Shown: one piece after another, positions 1-9,792 of the stretch
Numbering within the stretch: position 1 is the first letter of the stretch
Layout of the letters: the number at the start of each line of letters is the position of its first letter
NCBI GenBank assembly: GCA_036768485.1
Contig: JAVLUZ010000154.1
Span: forward strand, 42,612,284 to 42,676,283
DNA length: 64,000 bases
Direction of reading: 5' to 3'
Origin: Mermis nigrescens
Taxonomy: Eukaryota > Nematoda > Enoplea > Mermithida > Mermithidae
The notes under the pieces: model-generated
What the model was told of the DNA's origin: nothing
The model's database searches: none
What the model saw: the letters and a program-made list of their open reading frames with translations, nothing else
Made by a program: the position numbers and the translations under genes

Positions 1-570
1 CTTAGCCGGTTGAGTCAGCCAGAGACAAAATGGTCTCAAAAACAGGTATAAACATGTTAATCCAAAATGGCTGGCATTGGGGGAGCAAGTCGCTCATTGC
101 AAAATAAGTCCGATTCGAACAAAAGCGCAGCGGGGAGGGAGTTCATTACTTTCTTGAACAACCGGTCGACCAAAAAGACGCATTGTTTACTTTTAATTAG
201 GCTATCGTATTCTAACCAACTGGAAGCTAAAAATTATAGTAAAAACTTTTTAAAGTTGCATCAGTTTCACTTACTTTTGTTATTTTCGAACTCACCGAAA
301 AAATTGAAGTTTGATCATATATAATTTTATTTGCATTTGAATTGACAATTTCCGCCGAAGTTTACTTCAAAGTCTATACAATAAAGCGTTTGTAAAAAGT
401 TCAAATGTCAAAAAATCGTCTATTGAATGCGAAAAAATGTACATCGAAATAAATTGTCAAGTAAATTATTGCGTAACGAACCTGTAAGACGCCGCCGAAC
501 AATAGTCTTCAAACAACTGATCTAAGGTATCAAATTTGCTGCGCCACACCCATTTAACCAGATAACTTTC

Positions 571-1540
571 TTATGTATTGGTGTTCATGCGTCCTACTCT
601 TCGGCGCAAATCCCGTTCAGCCTTCGACCATTGTGCCTCTATGTTTTGCGTATGTGTTTGGCGGTCAGCTTGGTTAACAAAGTTCACTGAATGGTTGACT
701 TTATCAAGCGCAAAATTTAGTCCGGCTAAATTATAGCCTCTCCAACAATCAGTTTTTATCATTGATCCTGGTTCAACATTCTCAATAATGACTTGTCGGA
801 GCGTATCCATATTTCGATTTTGAACGCGGACAAAAAACGTACATACCTATGTTTTATATCACGGTCAATTCCACGGACGACCCAAACAGTGTGTCTCAAG
901 CGACCTCGGTTATATTTCCGTTTTCCGAATGCAGATTCGTCAGTTTCCACAGTTTGACCTGATCCACCAATTCTCTGATCAGTTTCCCGTGCCGTGACCA
1001 CACCTGGGAGTGGAGGCTTAGGGGGTATGCACCCCCCCGAGAAAGCAAAATACCCACCCCCACTCCCAGAAATCAAAATACCCCCAACAGAATTCAATTT
1101 TTAAAAATTTTCTTCCTTTTTTTCGCAATTTTCTGATGCCAACGGATAGTGCTCGATGAGAAACGTCGAAAAATGGTGTTTTTTCGCCATACCACCACTT
1201 TTAAGGCCATTTTTTGGTCTTTGAAAAATCTTGCACCCCCAGAATTTTTTTGCTGCCCACGTATGCCCGTGACTCGTTTAATATTTTGATTACGGTGTGC
1301 GTGCATAATCCAGTTTCACGTATGATAGTGTTTGTGGAATATTTTAAAAAGCATCCAATCAAAACTTCGATGATTTGAAAAAAGCGGAGCGTCAAACTGC
1401 GAGGAAAATGAGCCAAATAGAATGAAAAACGTTTTCGACACCGCCGATTTGCACAACGCCATGTTGGTTCAGAGTTTCGCGTCCCTTTACTTTCCGACCG
1501 ACAATTCGATTGAAAAAATCGCGCATTTTCACACTATTAA
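571..1540 (-). pseudogene. Merlin transposase (ISXO2-like DDE), interrupted
   Basis: Catalyses excision and integration of the Merlin element. Reading right to left, the N-terminal part (about 1,540-1,275) has an HTH-like segment with ETGLCTHTVIKILNE. After the inserted MITE (999-1,265) the catalytic part resumes with GGSGQTVETDESAFGKRKYN, giving the first Asp of the DDE triad. A further fragment carries the second Asp in KTDCWRGYN and HTQNIEAQWS, which gives the Glu. These spacings match the DDE_Tnp_IS1595/ISXO2 domain of Merlin transposases. The pieces lie in different frames and the MITE splits the gene, so it is a pseudogene. The protein would be nuclear and act on the element's own long TIRs. 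Confidence 0.8.
999..1265 (+). mobile_element. hAT-type MITE, copy 1 (inside Merlin)
   Basis: A 267-bp non-autonomous element with ends CACACCTGGGAGTGG and (reverse complement of right end) CATACGTGGGCAGC. The 8-bp duplication is GCCGTGAC / CCCGTGAC. Its internal core, reading GATAGTGCTCGATGAG then AACGTCGAAAAATGG, recurs in many places in this window. The 8-bp duplication and CA..TGGGC ends are typical of hAT-derived MITEs. No coding capacity. Confidence 0.85.
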
Positions 1541-1931
1541 TCAGTTCGCAATCAACAAGAAACTGATGAACGGATATTGTAGTCAAGAAAACGCGTAAAT
1601 TGGAAATGCTCTGCAGGATTCCATTGTGTAACGAGAATAAGAGTAAATAAAATTTTAAAAAGAAAACTATATGGTTAAGCTCTAAAATTTTCGAGGAATT
1701 CGAAAATAACAAAATCAAGTGAATTTGATGCGATCATAAAAAATTTTAGTTCAATTTTTAGCTTCCAGTTGGTTAGAATACGGTAACTTAATTAAAAGTA
1801 AACACTGCGTCTTTTTGGTCAATCGATTGGTAAACAAAGTAATTAACTCCCTGCTGCGCTCATGTTCGAGTCGGACTTATTTGCTACGAGCGGCGTGCCC
1901 CCCAAATGCATTCCAGCCCCCAAAATTTCTG

Positions 1932-2147
1932 GGCCCGGTTTCTATAAGTTGTGGCTTAAGCTAGGCCTAAGCCACACTTCAATGTTTAATGTTTCCAAAA
2001 ACGCGTAGGAGCATACATCAAATTGCACCATTTCTATGTTTTTTGTCGACATTTTGTCAACGTTTGTCGATGTTTCGTCAACGTTTTGTTGACGGATCAT
2101 GTAGAGGTTTGCGTATAGGTTAAGCTATATTTAATGGAAACCGGGCC
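1932..2147. mobile_element. Short MITE with GGCCCGGTTTC inverted ends
   Basis: A roughly 216-bp segment bounded by GGCCCGGTTTC on the left and GAAACCGGGCC on the right. Inside is a near-palindrome, GTGGCTTAAG...CTAAGCCAC (around 1,953-1,977), and a GTCGACATTTTGTCAACG-like series of GTCAAC/GTTGAC motifs. It starts a few bases after the Merlin element. The target duplication is not clear, so the superfamily is not assigned. Confidence 0.6.
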
Positions 2148-5100
2148 TTGGTCAATTTCAAGCACTTTTGATGGAATTTTTCCATTTCTGGTTATTTCAA
2201 GCCTTTATTTTTGCCTCATTTTCTCCAGGAAACTTTCATTTTTGCATTCTGGGTCTAGATAACCACAAATATCCATTTAACGTGTTTGGATATGACTATA
2301 TCAGTAGTGGCAATTCTCAAAAAATACACGATTCCTAGAATCCGTTATTTAAGCTAAAGTAGCATTTTCATAAATTTTTTGAAGACATCCTAATCTGTGG
2401 CTAATAGAGATTATTTATAATCATAAATACTGCTTTCATCAATTAATCTGCCTCGAAATAAGAAATTATGACTAGCAACATTGTTTACATGCATATCCGA
2501 GTGAACGCTGACGCCATGGATGCTTTTATTATTGATACATGATTTGATTTTTAATTGCATTATTAAATTTCGTAAGATCCCGTTCTCGCTAAGTGATCAT
2601 TCAATATCAGTATCATTAGTGTTTTAGGATAATCGTGATGAGGCCGAAAATTGTGTCGTTTATTTCGGTGACGACGACAATTCGTACGACTTGAGAATAT
2701 TTGAATTAATGCGTCAAACAGAAAAGATTTTAATCGACTCCTTGTCTATTCCTTTTGTCTACACACCGAGCACAGATGGGCAGCACAGCAGCCAAATTCC
2801 GCTGGGAGTCCGATGGGGCTAAATCGTCCAAAGTATACCAAAAAGTCAATTCTGAAGGTCTATCGGTTTTGGGGTTGGGTTCCACCAGATTCTTGAGGGA
2901 TTTAGAGCCCCCACGCCTATGTTGTTCACCAGCTCGTTCAAAAAAAAACACGAGACAGTTCAAAGATTCAATCCATGTGAGTCATCGAAATTTTTGAAAA
3001 CAAAGAATGATTGGGATTGCATCTTTCCATTGAGAGGCCACAATTGCATCATAGTTATTGTTCTACCATTTAGCTCCCAATGCGAGTAGACAGTGTTTTT
3101 CAGAATATTTCAATGAAAATGTGTACGAGAAGACGTGAGTTTCTGTCAACAATTCTTTGAGCCCTTTTTGTTTATGACACTGCGAAAAGCTGCATAATCT
3201 GCAGAAAACGAATCTAATCGCAAAGTATTAAAATATCAGCACTTCTCGTACTTCCGAAAGTTATGAGCTAAGAAAAGAGTAGACTTTTCAAAAGAATTTG
3301 AATTCTGTAATGTAGAACACGAAATATGGGTTTTATCCTAGATAATCAGAAATAGTAAACGCAAAATACTTGCGGTTTGTCTTATTACATACTCATTGCT
3401 AAATAAAGTTCTTCTAATTAGATATATCTAGGACTATTTCTTGAAAATTCAAGGACAACGTAAATTGTATACAATAGCACGTCTTGGCTGTGAGCACGTG
3501 GGGGCGTGGGTTGATCTTTCCCCGAGAATTTGGGGAGCCTCCTTAACCCCCCCCAAATTGAATTTTTGGTAACGTTTATTTAAATTTTTTGCAATTTTTG
3601 TCAGTTTTACATTATCCAGGCCCCTCCCCCAGACTTCAGCTGTTGCCCATGCTGTTAGGTATTTTCATTGAAAATTGGATTTTTACCAGTAATCAAAAAT
3701 TCTTGAGCGGCTTATACTTATTTTGAGGAAAAATATAAACTTATCGACACGGCAGTTTGAGGCCTCAAATCCTCTGAGAAAAGGGGGAAATTTTTTGGGC
3801 TGAATGAGACAAAATGCAGTCCGAAAATGAACGAAAACCGCTCCTGAAATAGACCAGAAACTTAAGACAGTTTTAGTGTTAACATAAAATATGTTAGTAC
3901 ACCATTTAATAAAACTCCCTGGCTGAACTTCCCTAGATCAAGCTGACCACACGTGTTATGGCGGATGGGGTCTATCCTCAGCAAATTGATCGCTGACACC
4001 CTTCTAAATGACTGCTTACCCCAGAATTGTCGATTTTTTAAAAAAAATGATATAAAGTGTGCTTCTAAGCGGTATTTTTGGAAAGTATCAAATTTTCGGT
4101 GCATCGTCCATATTTGTACTCATTTTTGACTATGTTTTGTTAAATTTGACTATATTCTCTGAAAGTTTTTCATGTCCCAATGTTCTAGAAAGAACGGTCT
4201 CCGTCCAAAACGTTGAGAACAGTGTTTTTGACATGTACCCATGGTTTTTGAGTCCAAAAAACACTACAAATGTTCAGGAGCTGATCCCTCAAGAATTCAC
4301 ATTATGTACATGCATGGAGCTGACCACAGTGAGCGTGGAGAGTTTGGGGGTAAGCATCCCTCCCAGATGGCCGAATACCCTCCCCCAAAACCGAAACACC
4401 CAACCATTAGATTTTTGGAATTTTTTGTTTTTTATTCGTGATTTTTGACGCCAATGGATAGTGCTCGATGAAAAACGTTGAAAAATGGTGTTTTTCTCGC
4501 CATATTACCATTTTTAGACCATTTTTTGAACTTTAAAAAATCTTGCACCTGTGTTCCAGAATTTCGATGCTGCCCAACTATGGAGCTGACCACCTTCAAA
4601 TGGCATGTTATGCGAGGTATGACCGTAGATAGATGCACAGCATGGTTGATCTGAAAGGGCTTCATTTAGTGAGCTTTTCTTGGCCAAAATGACCTAAAAA
4701 GCTAGTGTAAATGCTAAAATAAGGTGAAAACTATTTATTCATAGTTTCTGGGCATTCCATGCACTTTTGGAAAAAATTTTCGATTTTCATTTGTTTTTAG
4801 CCTTAATTTTCCCGAATTATCCAAAAAATTTCCACTCCTTTCTTGTTATCCAGCTGGGGACCCTAATCCGTCCTTTATATGCATGTCTGGTAATGACACT
4901 TCATTTAATATCCACTAGCTGGTCCCTATCCAAGGGGCACCTTCCTCGCCGGAAACGAAAATTAATTTTTGAACCACGTAGGGTTCCCCAAATCGAAAAA
5001 TAAAAAATTCTCAAACTAGGTCTGAAACGCCGCCAGAACAAGTTTTTTTGGGTACCTATTTTCAAGCTAAGAAACGCAGATTCATTGTTTATGTGTATAC

Positions 5101-5440
5101 AGTCGGTCTTCCATCCCGCTCATAATCGCTCAAATTTGAGTTAGATATGTAGAACAAAGGAAATCTTTTCAGCCCTTATCGCCGAATTATTCATTTTCCG
5201 TATTGTTTTTCGTTGCAAAATGCAAAAACAAAAGTTAGGAAATAATTTCATTAATTTTTTTGATTTTCTTCACTATTGTATAGGGCTCGCCGAACGATCA
5301 AAAATGCCTTTATTTAGCTTATCTTCTAACGGTTCTCGAGATATTTGGCCTCGAAATTTTCACACCCCCCTCGAAATGAACTCCCAGATAATAGCCGGGC
5401 TACTAGCGTATTTGCGTATTATTTGCACATTAGATTTCGG
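2148..5440. other. Non-coding AT-rich stretch with degenerate MITEs
   Basis: I see no convincing coding exon here. Degenerate hAT-type MITE relatives occur at about 2,770-2,925 (starts near CAGATGGGCAGCAC, ends CCCCCACGCCTATG) and about 3,494-3,653 (CACGTGGGGGCGTGG ... TTGCCCATG). A well-preserved copy at 4,325-4,582 is listed separately. The rest is AT-rich with poly-T runs. Confidence 0.5.
4325..4582 (+). mobile_element. hAT-type MITE, copy 2
   Basis: A 258-bp element flanked by a perfect 8-bp duplication GAGCTGAC (4,317-4,324 and 4,583-4,590). The left end CACAGTGAGCGTGG and right end GCTGCCCAACTATG match the family ends. The internal core with TGGATAGTGCTCGATGA is conserved. This is the cleanest duplication of the family in the window. 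Confidence 0.9.
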
Positions 5441-5459
5441 TGTGGCCCGTCGCGTTCAG

Positions 5460-5826
5460 CGGTGATTTAATCCTGGAAAAATTATTCCTCGACCAAACGA
5501 ACAATACTTTGACCGGTTTCGATGTATTATACGAACCCCAAAGACCGTTTCGCGTCGATATGGCGGGTTTTGCAGTGAATTTAGGCTACTTACTGGAACG
5601 CCCTTGGGCGAAATTCCCCGCCGAAGGCATTCAAGAATTCGAATTCCTCAGCTCGCTAACTCAGACCTACGACGACGTCAAACCTATTGCGTTTGATTTA
5701 CTCGGCGGTTTCGGTCAACTGGAAGTTTTGGTGTGGCACACACGGACTGCTCAGATGCTATTTTCACTTGAATCTTATTATTCCGCGATTTACGGGCGCG
5801 GCTCGGATTATGGCTACGAGATTTAG
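5460..5826 (+). CDS. Orphan 3' coding exon, protein of unknown function
   Basis: An open exon of about 121 codons ending in TAG at 5,824-5,826. It is preceded by a plausible 3' splice site (GTCGCGTTCAG before 5,460). Base composition is clearly richer in GC and less repetitive than the flanks, as expected for real coding DNA. The protein has no motif I recognise. It includes FDVLYEPQRPFRVDMAGF near the start, an EFEFLSSLTQTYDDVKPIAF stretch and an aromatic C-terminus (YYSAIYGRGSDYGYEI). No transmembrane segment is obvious. Upstream exons were not found. It could be the last exon of a host gene or a retro-fragment. Confidence 0.5.
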
Positions 5827-5890
5827 CAACACGTTATTCTCATACGCATCATGCGTCTCTTGAAATGTGATATGGTAGGAGGGTCTAAGG

Positions 5891-6049
5891 CCTACGTGGG
5901 CAGCACCTAAATTCTCAGGGCAACAAATTTTAGAGGTTGAAAAGTGCTAGAAAATAAGATGGGGACAAAGACACTTTTTTGGCAAAAAGCTTAATTGATC
6001 TGTTCTGAGGTCTTCTGGATTTTGAAGGAGACCCCCACGTCCATATGTG
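5891..6049 (-). mobile_element. hAT-type MITE, internally deleted copy 3
   Basis: A 159-bp copy in reverse orientation, starting CCTACGTGGGCAGC and ending ACGTCCATATGTG. The approximate 8-bp duplication is GTCTAAGG / GTCGAGGG (6 of 8). It lies 65 bp downstream of the stop of the orphan exon. Confidence 0.6.
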
Positions 6050-6490
6050 GTCGAGGGAGTTTTTTTATGCTAGTGCATTAAATGTATGCACTATTGAGAT
6101 CACGGGAAAATTTTCAGAAATCGAGTCCTGGTGTCAGTAGAGAATTTCCTGAATTCTGGGATTCGAAACCTCCAGCTCCCCTTTTGTCCACGTGCGCTTC
6201 CAACGCTTTTATTAAAAATTTTATTGTCGTGCCATGTATGTACATATAAGTTGGCTCAGAAGCTTAAGGACGCAGTGGACCTTGTTCTCCATATTCGGAA
6301 GCGCAAAAATAAAATTTATTTTGAATAATATTGCGTCTTTACCTGCACGAAGCAATCAGATTGATCGTCAAGTCATTAAAACAGCAGAATCACGATTATA
6401 CTTGTATAATGACAATCCGGTTTAATTTGCTGCTTTCCTTAGACACGAAAAAATTATTCGATTAAATTTCCTGCTTTCCCTAGTCGCGGA

Positions 6491-6617
6491 CACACGTTGG
6501 CGTGGGGCCAGAAGAAAAAAAATCCGCAGATTACTGTAAAACCCCAGAATTCTATTTTTAATATTTTTGATCATTTAACCCAACCAGACCCGAGAATTTT
6601 CTTGTTGCCCATGTAAG
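6491..6617 (+). mobile_element. hAT-type MITE, short degenerate copy 4
   Basis: Starts CACACGTTGGCGTGG and ends GTTGCCCATGTAAG. The imperfect duplication is GTCGCGGA / GTCACGAG. The internal core is mostly lost. Assigned by terminal motifs only. Confidence 0.5.
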
Positions 6618-6902
6618 GTCACGAGTAATTCTTTCATTATATAATTATTTATCTTGATAAGTTTTTGAATTATTAAAATTTTTTTAATCGTTCAATAAAA
6701 TAAGTGAACCGCAAATGAAAATTTTTTCGTGAAATTCATTGAATAATTCATTATGAATTGAATGAATAAATAGCTCATAAAATTGATGTGTGGTGCGTTT
6801 ATACTTTGAGCTTTAAAAGTATTGATCACAGTCGCCAAAAATATTGTCAAAGCAATATCGGCGAATTTTCGCAGGAAGACGCAGAGGCAAATTAGTGAAA
6901 CC

Positions 6903-7057
6903 TTATCTTCTGATTGTACTTTCAATCCATGGCAAATAATTAGCTATTCTGCTGGACGTTACAATTTCTATATCGCGTCCCATTTTGTTCCCATAAATAC
7001 GCCAGCCAGTATGCATTTCCTATCGACCGCGCAAACCAAACCGGAACCGGAATCGCC
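6903..7057 (-). pseudogene. Trypsin-like protease, Ser195 exon, frameshifted
   Basis: Last exon of an S1-family serine protease. Reading leftwards from 7,057, directly after a pyrimidine-rich tract and AG, it encodes GDSGSGLVCAVDRKCILAG, which contains the catalytic serine in GDSGSG. It then runs to GVFMGTKW and hits a stop in that frame. One frame over, the expected C-terminus resumes: IVTSSRIANYLPWIESTIRR followed by TAA (6,905-6,903). A single base is therefore missing between the two halves. The exon is a close paralogue of the intact one at 58,663-58,854 (GDSGSGLTC ... YVDWIEST). It would complete the minus-strand gene whose Asp and His exons lie at 14.2-14.4 and 16.4-16.5 kb. Confidence 0.75.
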
Positions 7058-7065
7058 CTTTTATT

Positions 7066-9412
7066 GAAAAAAGAAAATCTTATAACGTTCAACGATAATT
7101 GTATGGGCATAGAACAAATAGCGCACAAAACTGATTACGACAACTTCTACTTAATTCTAATATTTTCTTAAAAAATTCATCATCACATTTAGTCTTAACT
7201 TCTAAGGACATACCGGATGTCCTGCCTAACAAGCCAGAGTTAGGTCGATCACTCTTTGCCCATGCTACATCAAAAAATAAGCGGCAAAAGTATTCCGAAT
7301 CCGATCAGATCAAATAAAATCTAAAAAAATATGGCCGAGAATGAGAGTTTAGCCAGAAACCCCACGAATCCGGCAAACCCGCCAAAACCTGTAGACCACC
7401 AAAATTAAATTTTTGGCGTATTTTTTGCGATTTTTTCATTTTTGCTCCAAAGACCCCTAGAATTCACTCGCTATCTATATATGTATGCTGCGGACTACTG
7501 CGCTCCCTTATTTTTAAATTTGTAAGCCTCTTTATCGCTGCTGTGTGAAATTTTAAGCGTTTAACCCAAAATATAGTGACTTAATTTGAATTAATTTAAG
7601 TTAATCAAGTGACAGTAAGCTGAATACTGATAGCGATTATGGACAGAATCTACGAAATTACAGAAAACCTTCTAGAGTACCAACGCTAGCTGAAAATTCT
7701 TAATGGGATGCACGTGCTCATTTGTAGTCTGTGTCACATAACTTCGTGCATAAATTTTTATGAATTTTCGTCGACAGTAAGCCTAGAGGTTACGATAATT
7801 ATATATCAGATAAATGCTATAATCACAATCTGCAAGCTTATTGTCGGAGATAGTTTTTGATATTTATGGTCGAACTTGAGTGGAACAAACTACAACTCCA
7901 CTTAATCACCTTTATTTAATTTCTCCAGGATTGTCGAAAAAGCATGAATAAAAATATAACTAGCTTCCTTATATTTGCATAAAATGTTCAAAACCACTGT
8001 ATCATCACGAATTAATAAAACATATTTCGATTTTTAAACCGTATTTGTATGAAAAGAAGAATACAAGACAATGCTCACACGTGCATGAGGGGGAATTCAA
8101 GGGTTTAGATCCCTAGATTCCAAGATTCCCCTTAAATTACAGTAGACACTCAGCATTAATTTTTTGCATATTTTTGCGATTTTTTAATAATTTTCCACCA
8201 TCCAAACCCCATAAATTTGGCCACTGACCATTGTTGATAACATGAGATAGGCCATCATTATCAAGGGCGAATTGGAAGAGAAGCGGCCGCCCCTGTCAGT
8301 CCAGTGCAGTTAGCGAAATAAAGAATAGATAAGCATTTTCCAATGGTGTTTGGTCCTTGTTCGCCAGATTCTCTAAATTTTTCCGGCACAGTATATTTTA
8401 TATTTTTTATATTTACTTCTTCTATATTTATATTTTCTTCATATCTTATCAAATATTTTATATTATTTTGCAGTGTATTTTCTTGGCAATGTATGAAGAA
8501 ACCTTTTTTGAGCCAGAAATGTAGTTTTTACGCCGCGCATGAATGATTATGTGGTCCTTGCGTGGACTTCTTTAGTAAAAGCTTAGTAATTAAAACATTC
8601 TTTTCCATATTAACATTGCATTTTATCCTTGCGTATGATACCTGAAGAGAAAGCACTTAGGATATTACTTATTCTAAACTTTTTCCTGTGTTTTCGCAGT
8701 GAATCTTATTTGAAGAAATAAGACGGATGCACGTTTCATAATAAATTTTCAGAAATCTCAAAATTTTTCAGTCTAGTATAATTCTTCTCACAGAAAAATG
8801 ACCAAAAACGATATTTTGTACATAAAGGTTTTTTCTGAAATTTTTTGACAGTTTCGGGAAAGTTAGGATACCGCTCCCGGTCGATCATTGGTCAGACTAG
8901 TTTGAGTGAGTCGGAAAGAAATCAATCAAATTACATACATACTGTGTAATGGAAGATTTAAAATTCGTAAAATTTTTCTATATTTGAATTGTAAAGTGTC
9001 TTGAAAATGTGTACATTTTATTTTAAACTGCTTTTCTATTTTTTCAAAATATAGCATGAAAATTGAAAAAAATATTCGATGGAGACATACAATGATCTCA
9101 CTGTTCCTATATTAATCAAGCCATCATGAAAGTAGCCGAGGAAGAGTAAACAAAAGTCTTGTTTTTTTCTTTCGGTAACGCATTCGGAGCTGCATTCCAT
9201 TTTATAGTTGAATTTGCCATCTTTACATTATCACCGATAAAAATTGATGACAATCTTCATAAAGGAAACTCTGTCAAAACTGTTAAACTTCAAGCCAATT
9301 CAAAAATCCGCATTTAGGACCCAAATAATGTCTTTCGAACATTATACATTGTCCGTTTTCGGCTGGATGCCTAAATATTCAAAGGAAATGAGTAAACTTT
9401 GGAGTATTACAC
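7066..9412. other. Non-coding stretch, no gene seen
   Basis: AT-rich sequence without convincing exons. Two points: about 7,725-7,865 has a diverged relative at 63,530-63,670 (both contain AATGCTATAATC and GCTTATTGTCGGA), so it is a dispersed repeat. About 8,265-8,292 contains GGGCGAATTGG and a NotI-type GCGGCCGC, unusual for this composition. About 8,070-8,235 has weak similarity to the hAT-type MITE ends. Confidence 0.4.
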
Positions 9413-9420
9413 CTAGAGAC

Positions 9421-9660
9421 CATAGGTGGGCGGCACCGAAATTCTGATGAGGATGCAAGATTTTTCAAAGGTCAAAAAATGGCTTTAAAAATGGTGGTAT
9501 GGCGAAAAAAAGTAACATTTTAAACGTTTCTCATCAAGCACTATCCATTGGCATCAAAAAATTGCGAAAAAAACAAAAAAATTCCAAAAATTGAATTCTG
9601 GGGGGGGTATTTTGGTTTCTGGGGGGCTGCATACCCCAAAACCTCCCACGCCCAGGTGTG
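9421..9660 (-). mobile_element. hAT-type MITE, copy 5
   Basis: A 240-bp copy in reverse orientation, starting CATAGGTGGGCGGC and ending ACGCCCAGGTGTG. The 8-bp duplication is CTAGAGAC (9,413-9,420) / GTAGAGAC (9,661-9,668). The core is well conserved, including CTATCCATTGGCATC. Confidence 0.85.
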
Positions 9661-9792
9661 GTAGAGACTATTATTATGAACAACATTTATTCGAAGTGTA
9701 TTAGCAGACTTGCTCAACTGACGATCCTTTTAATACTGATGAAAATATGCAATTTAGGGTATTCGCAGACAGCATGCAATCTGTTGATTCAA

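Larger units (their letters stand above)
69..1918 (-). mobile_element. Merlin-superfamily DNA transposon, defective
   Basis: A cut-and-paste DNA transposon with long terminal inverted repeats: roughly 69-330 is repeated in reverse complement at 1,690-1,918. The outer ends are GGCTGG and CCAGCC. It is flanked by an 8-bp target-site duplication, TCCAAAAT (61-68) and CCCAAAAT (1,919-1,926), with one mismatch. Merlin elements typically make 8-9 bp duplications, and the interior encodes an ISXO2/IS1595-like transposase on the minus strand. A 267-bp hAT-type MITE is inserted inside the transposase gene at 999-1,265, so this copy cannot be autonomous. The TIR/TSD structure is seen directly; the superfamily follows from the transposase motifs. 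Confidence 0.85.

Noticed and set aside
6940..7128. Minus-strand frame overlapping the Ser exon
   Set aside because: It is the wrong frame; the protease frames on the same strand carry GDSGSG and the C-terminal helix.
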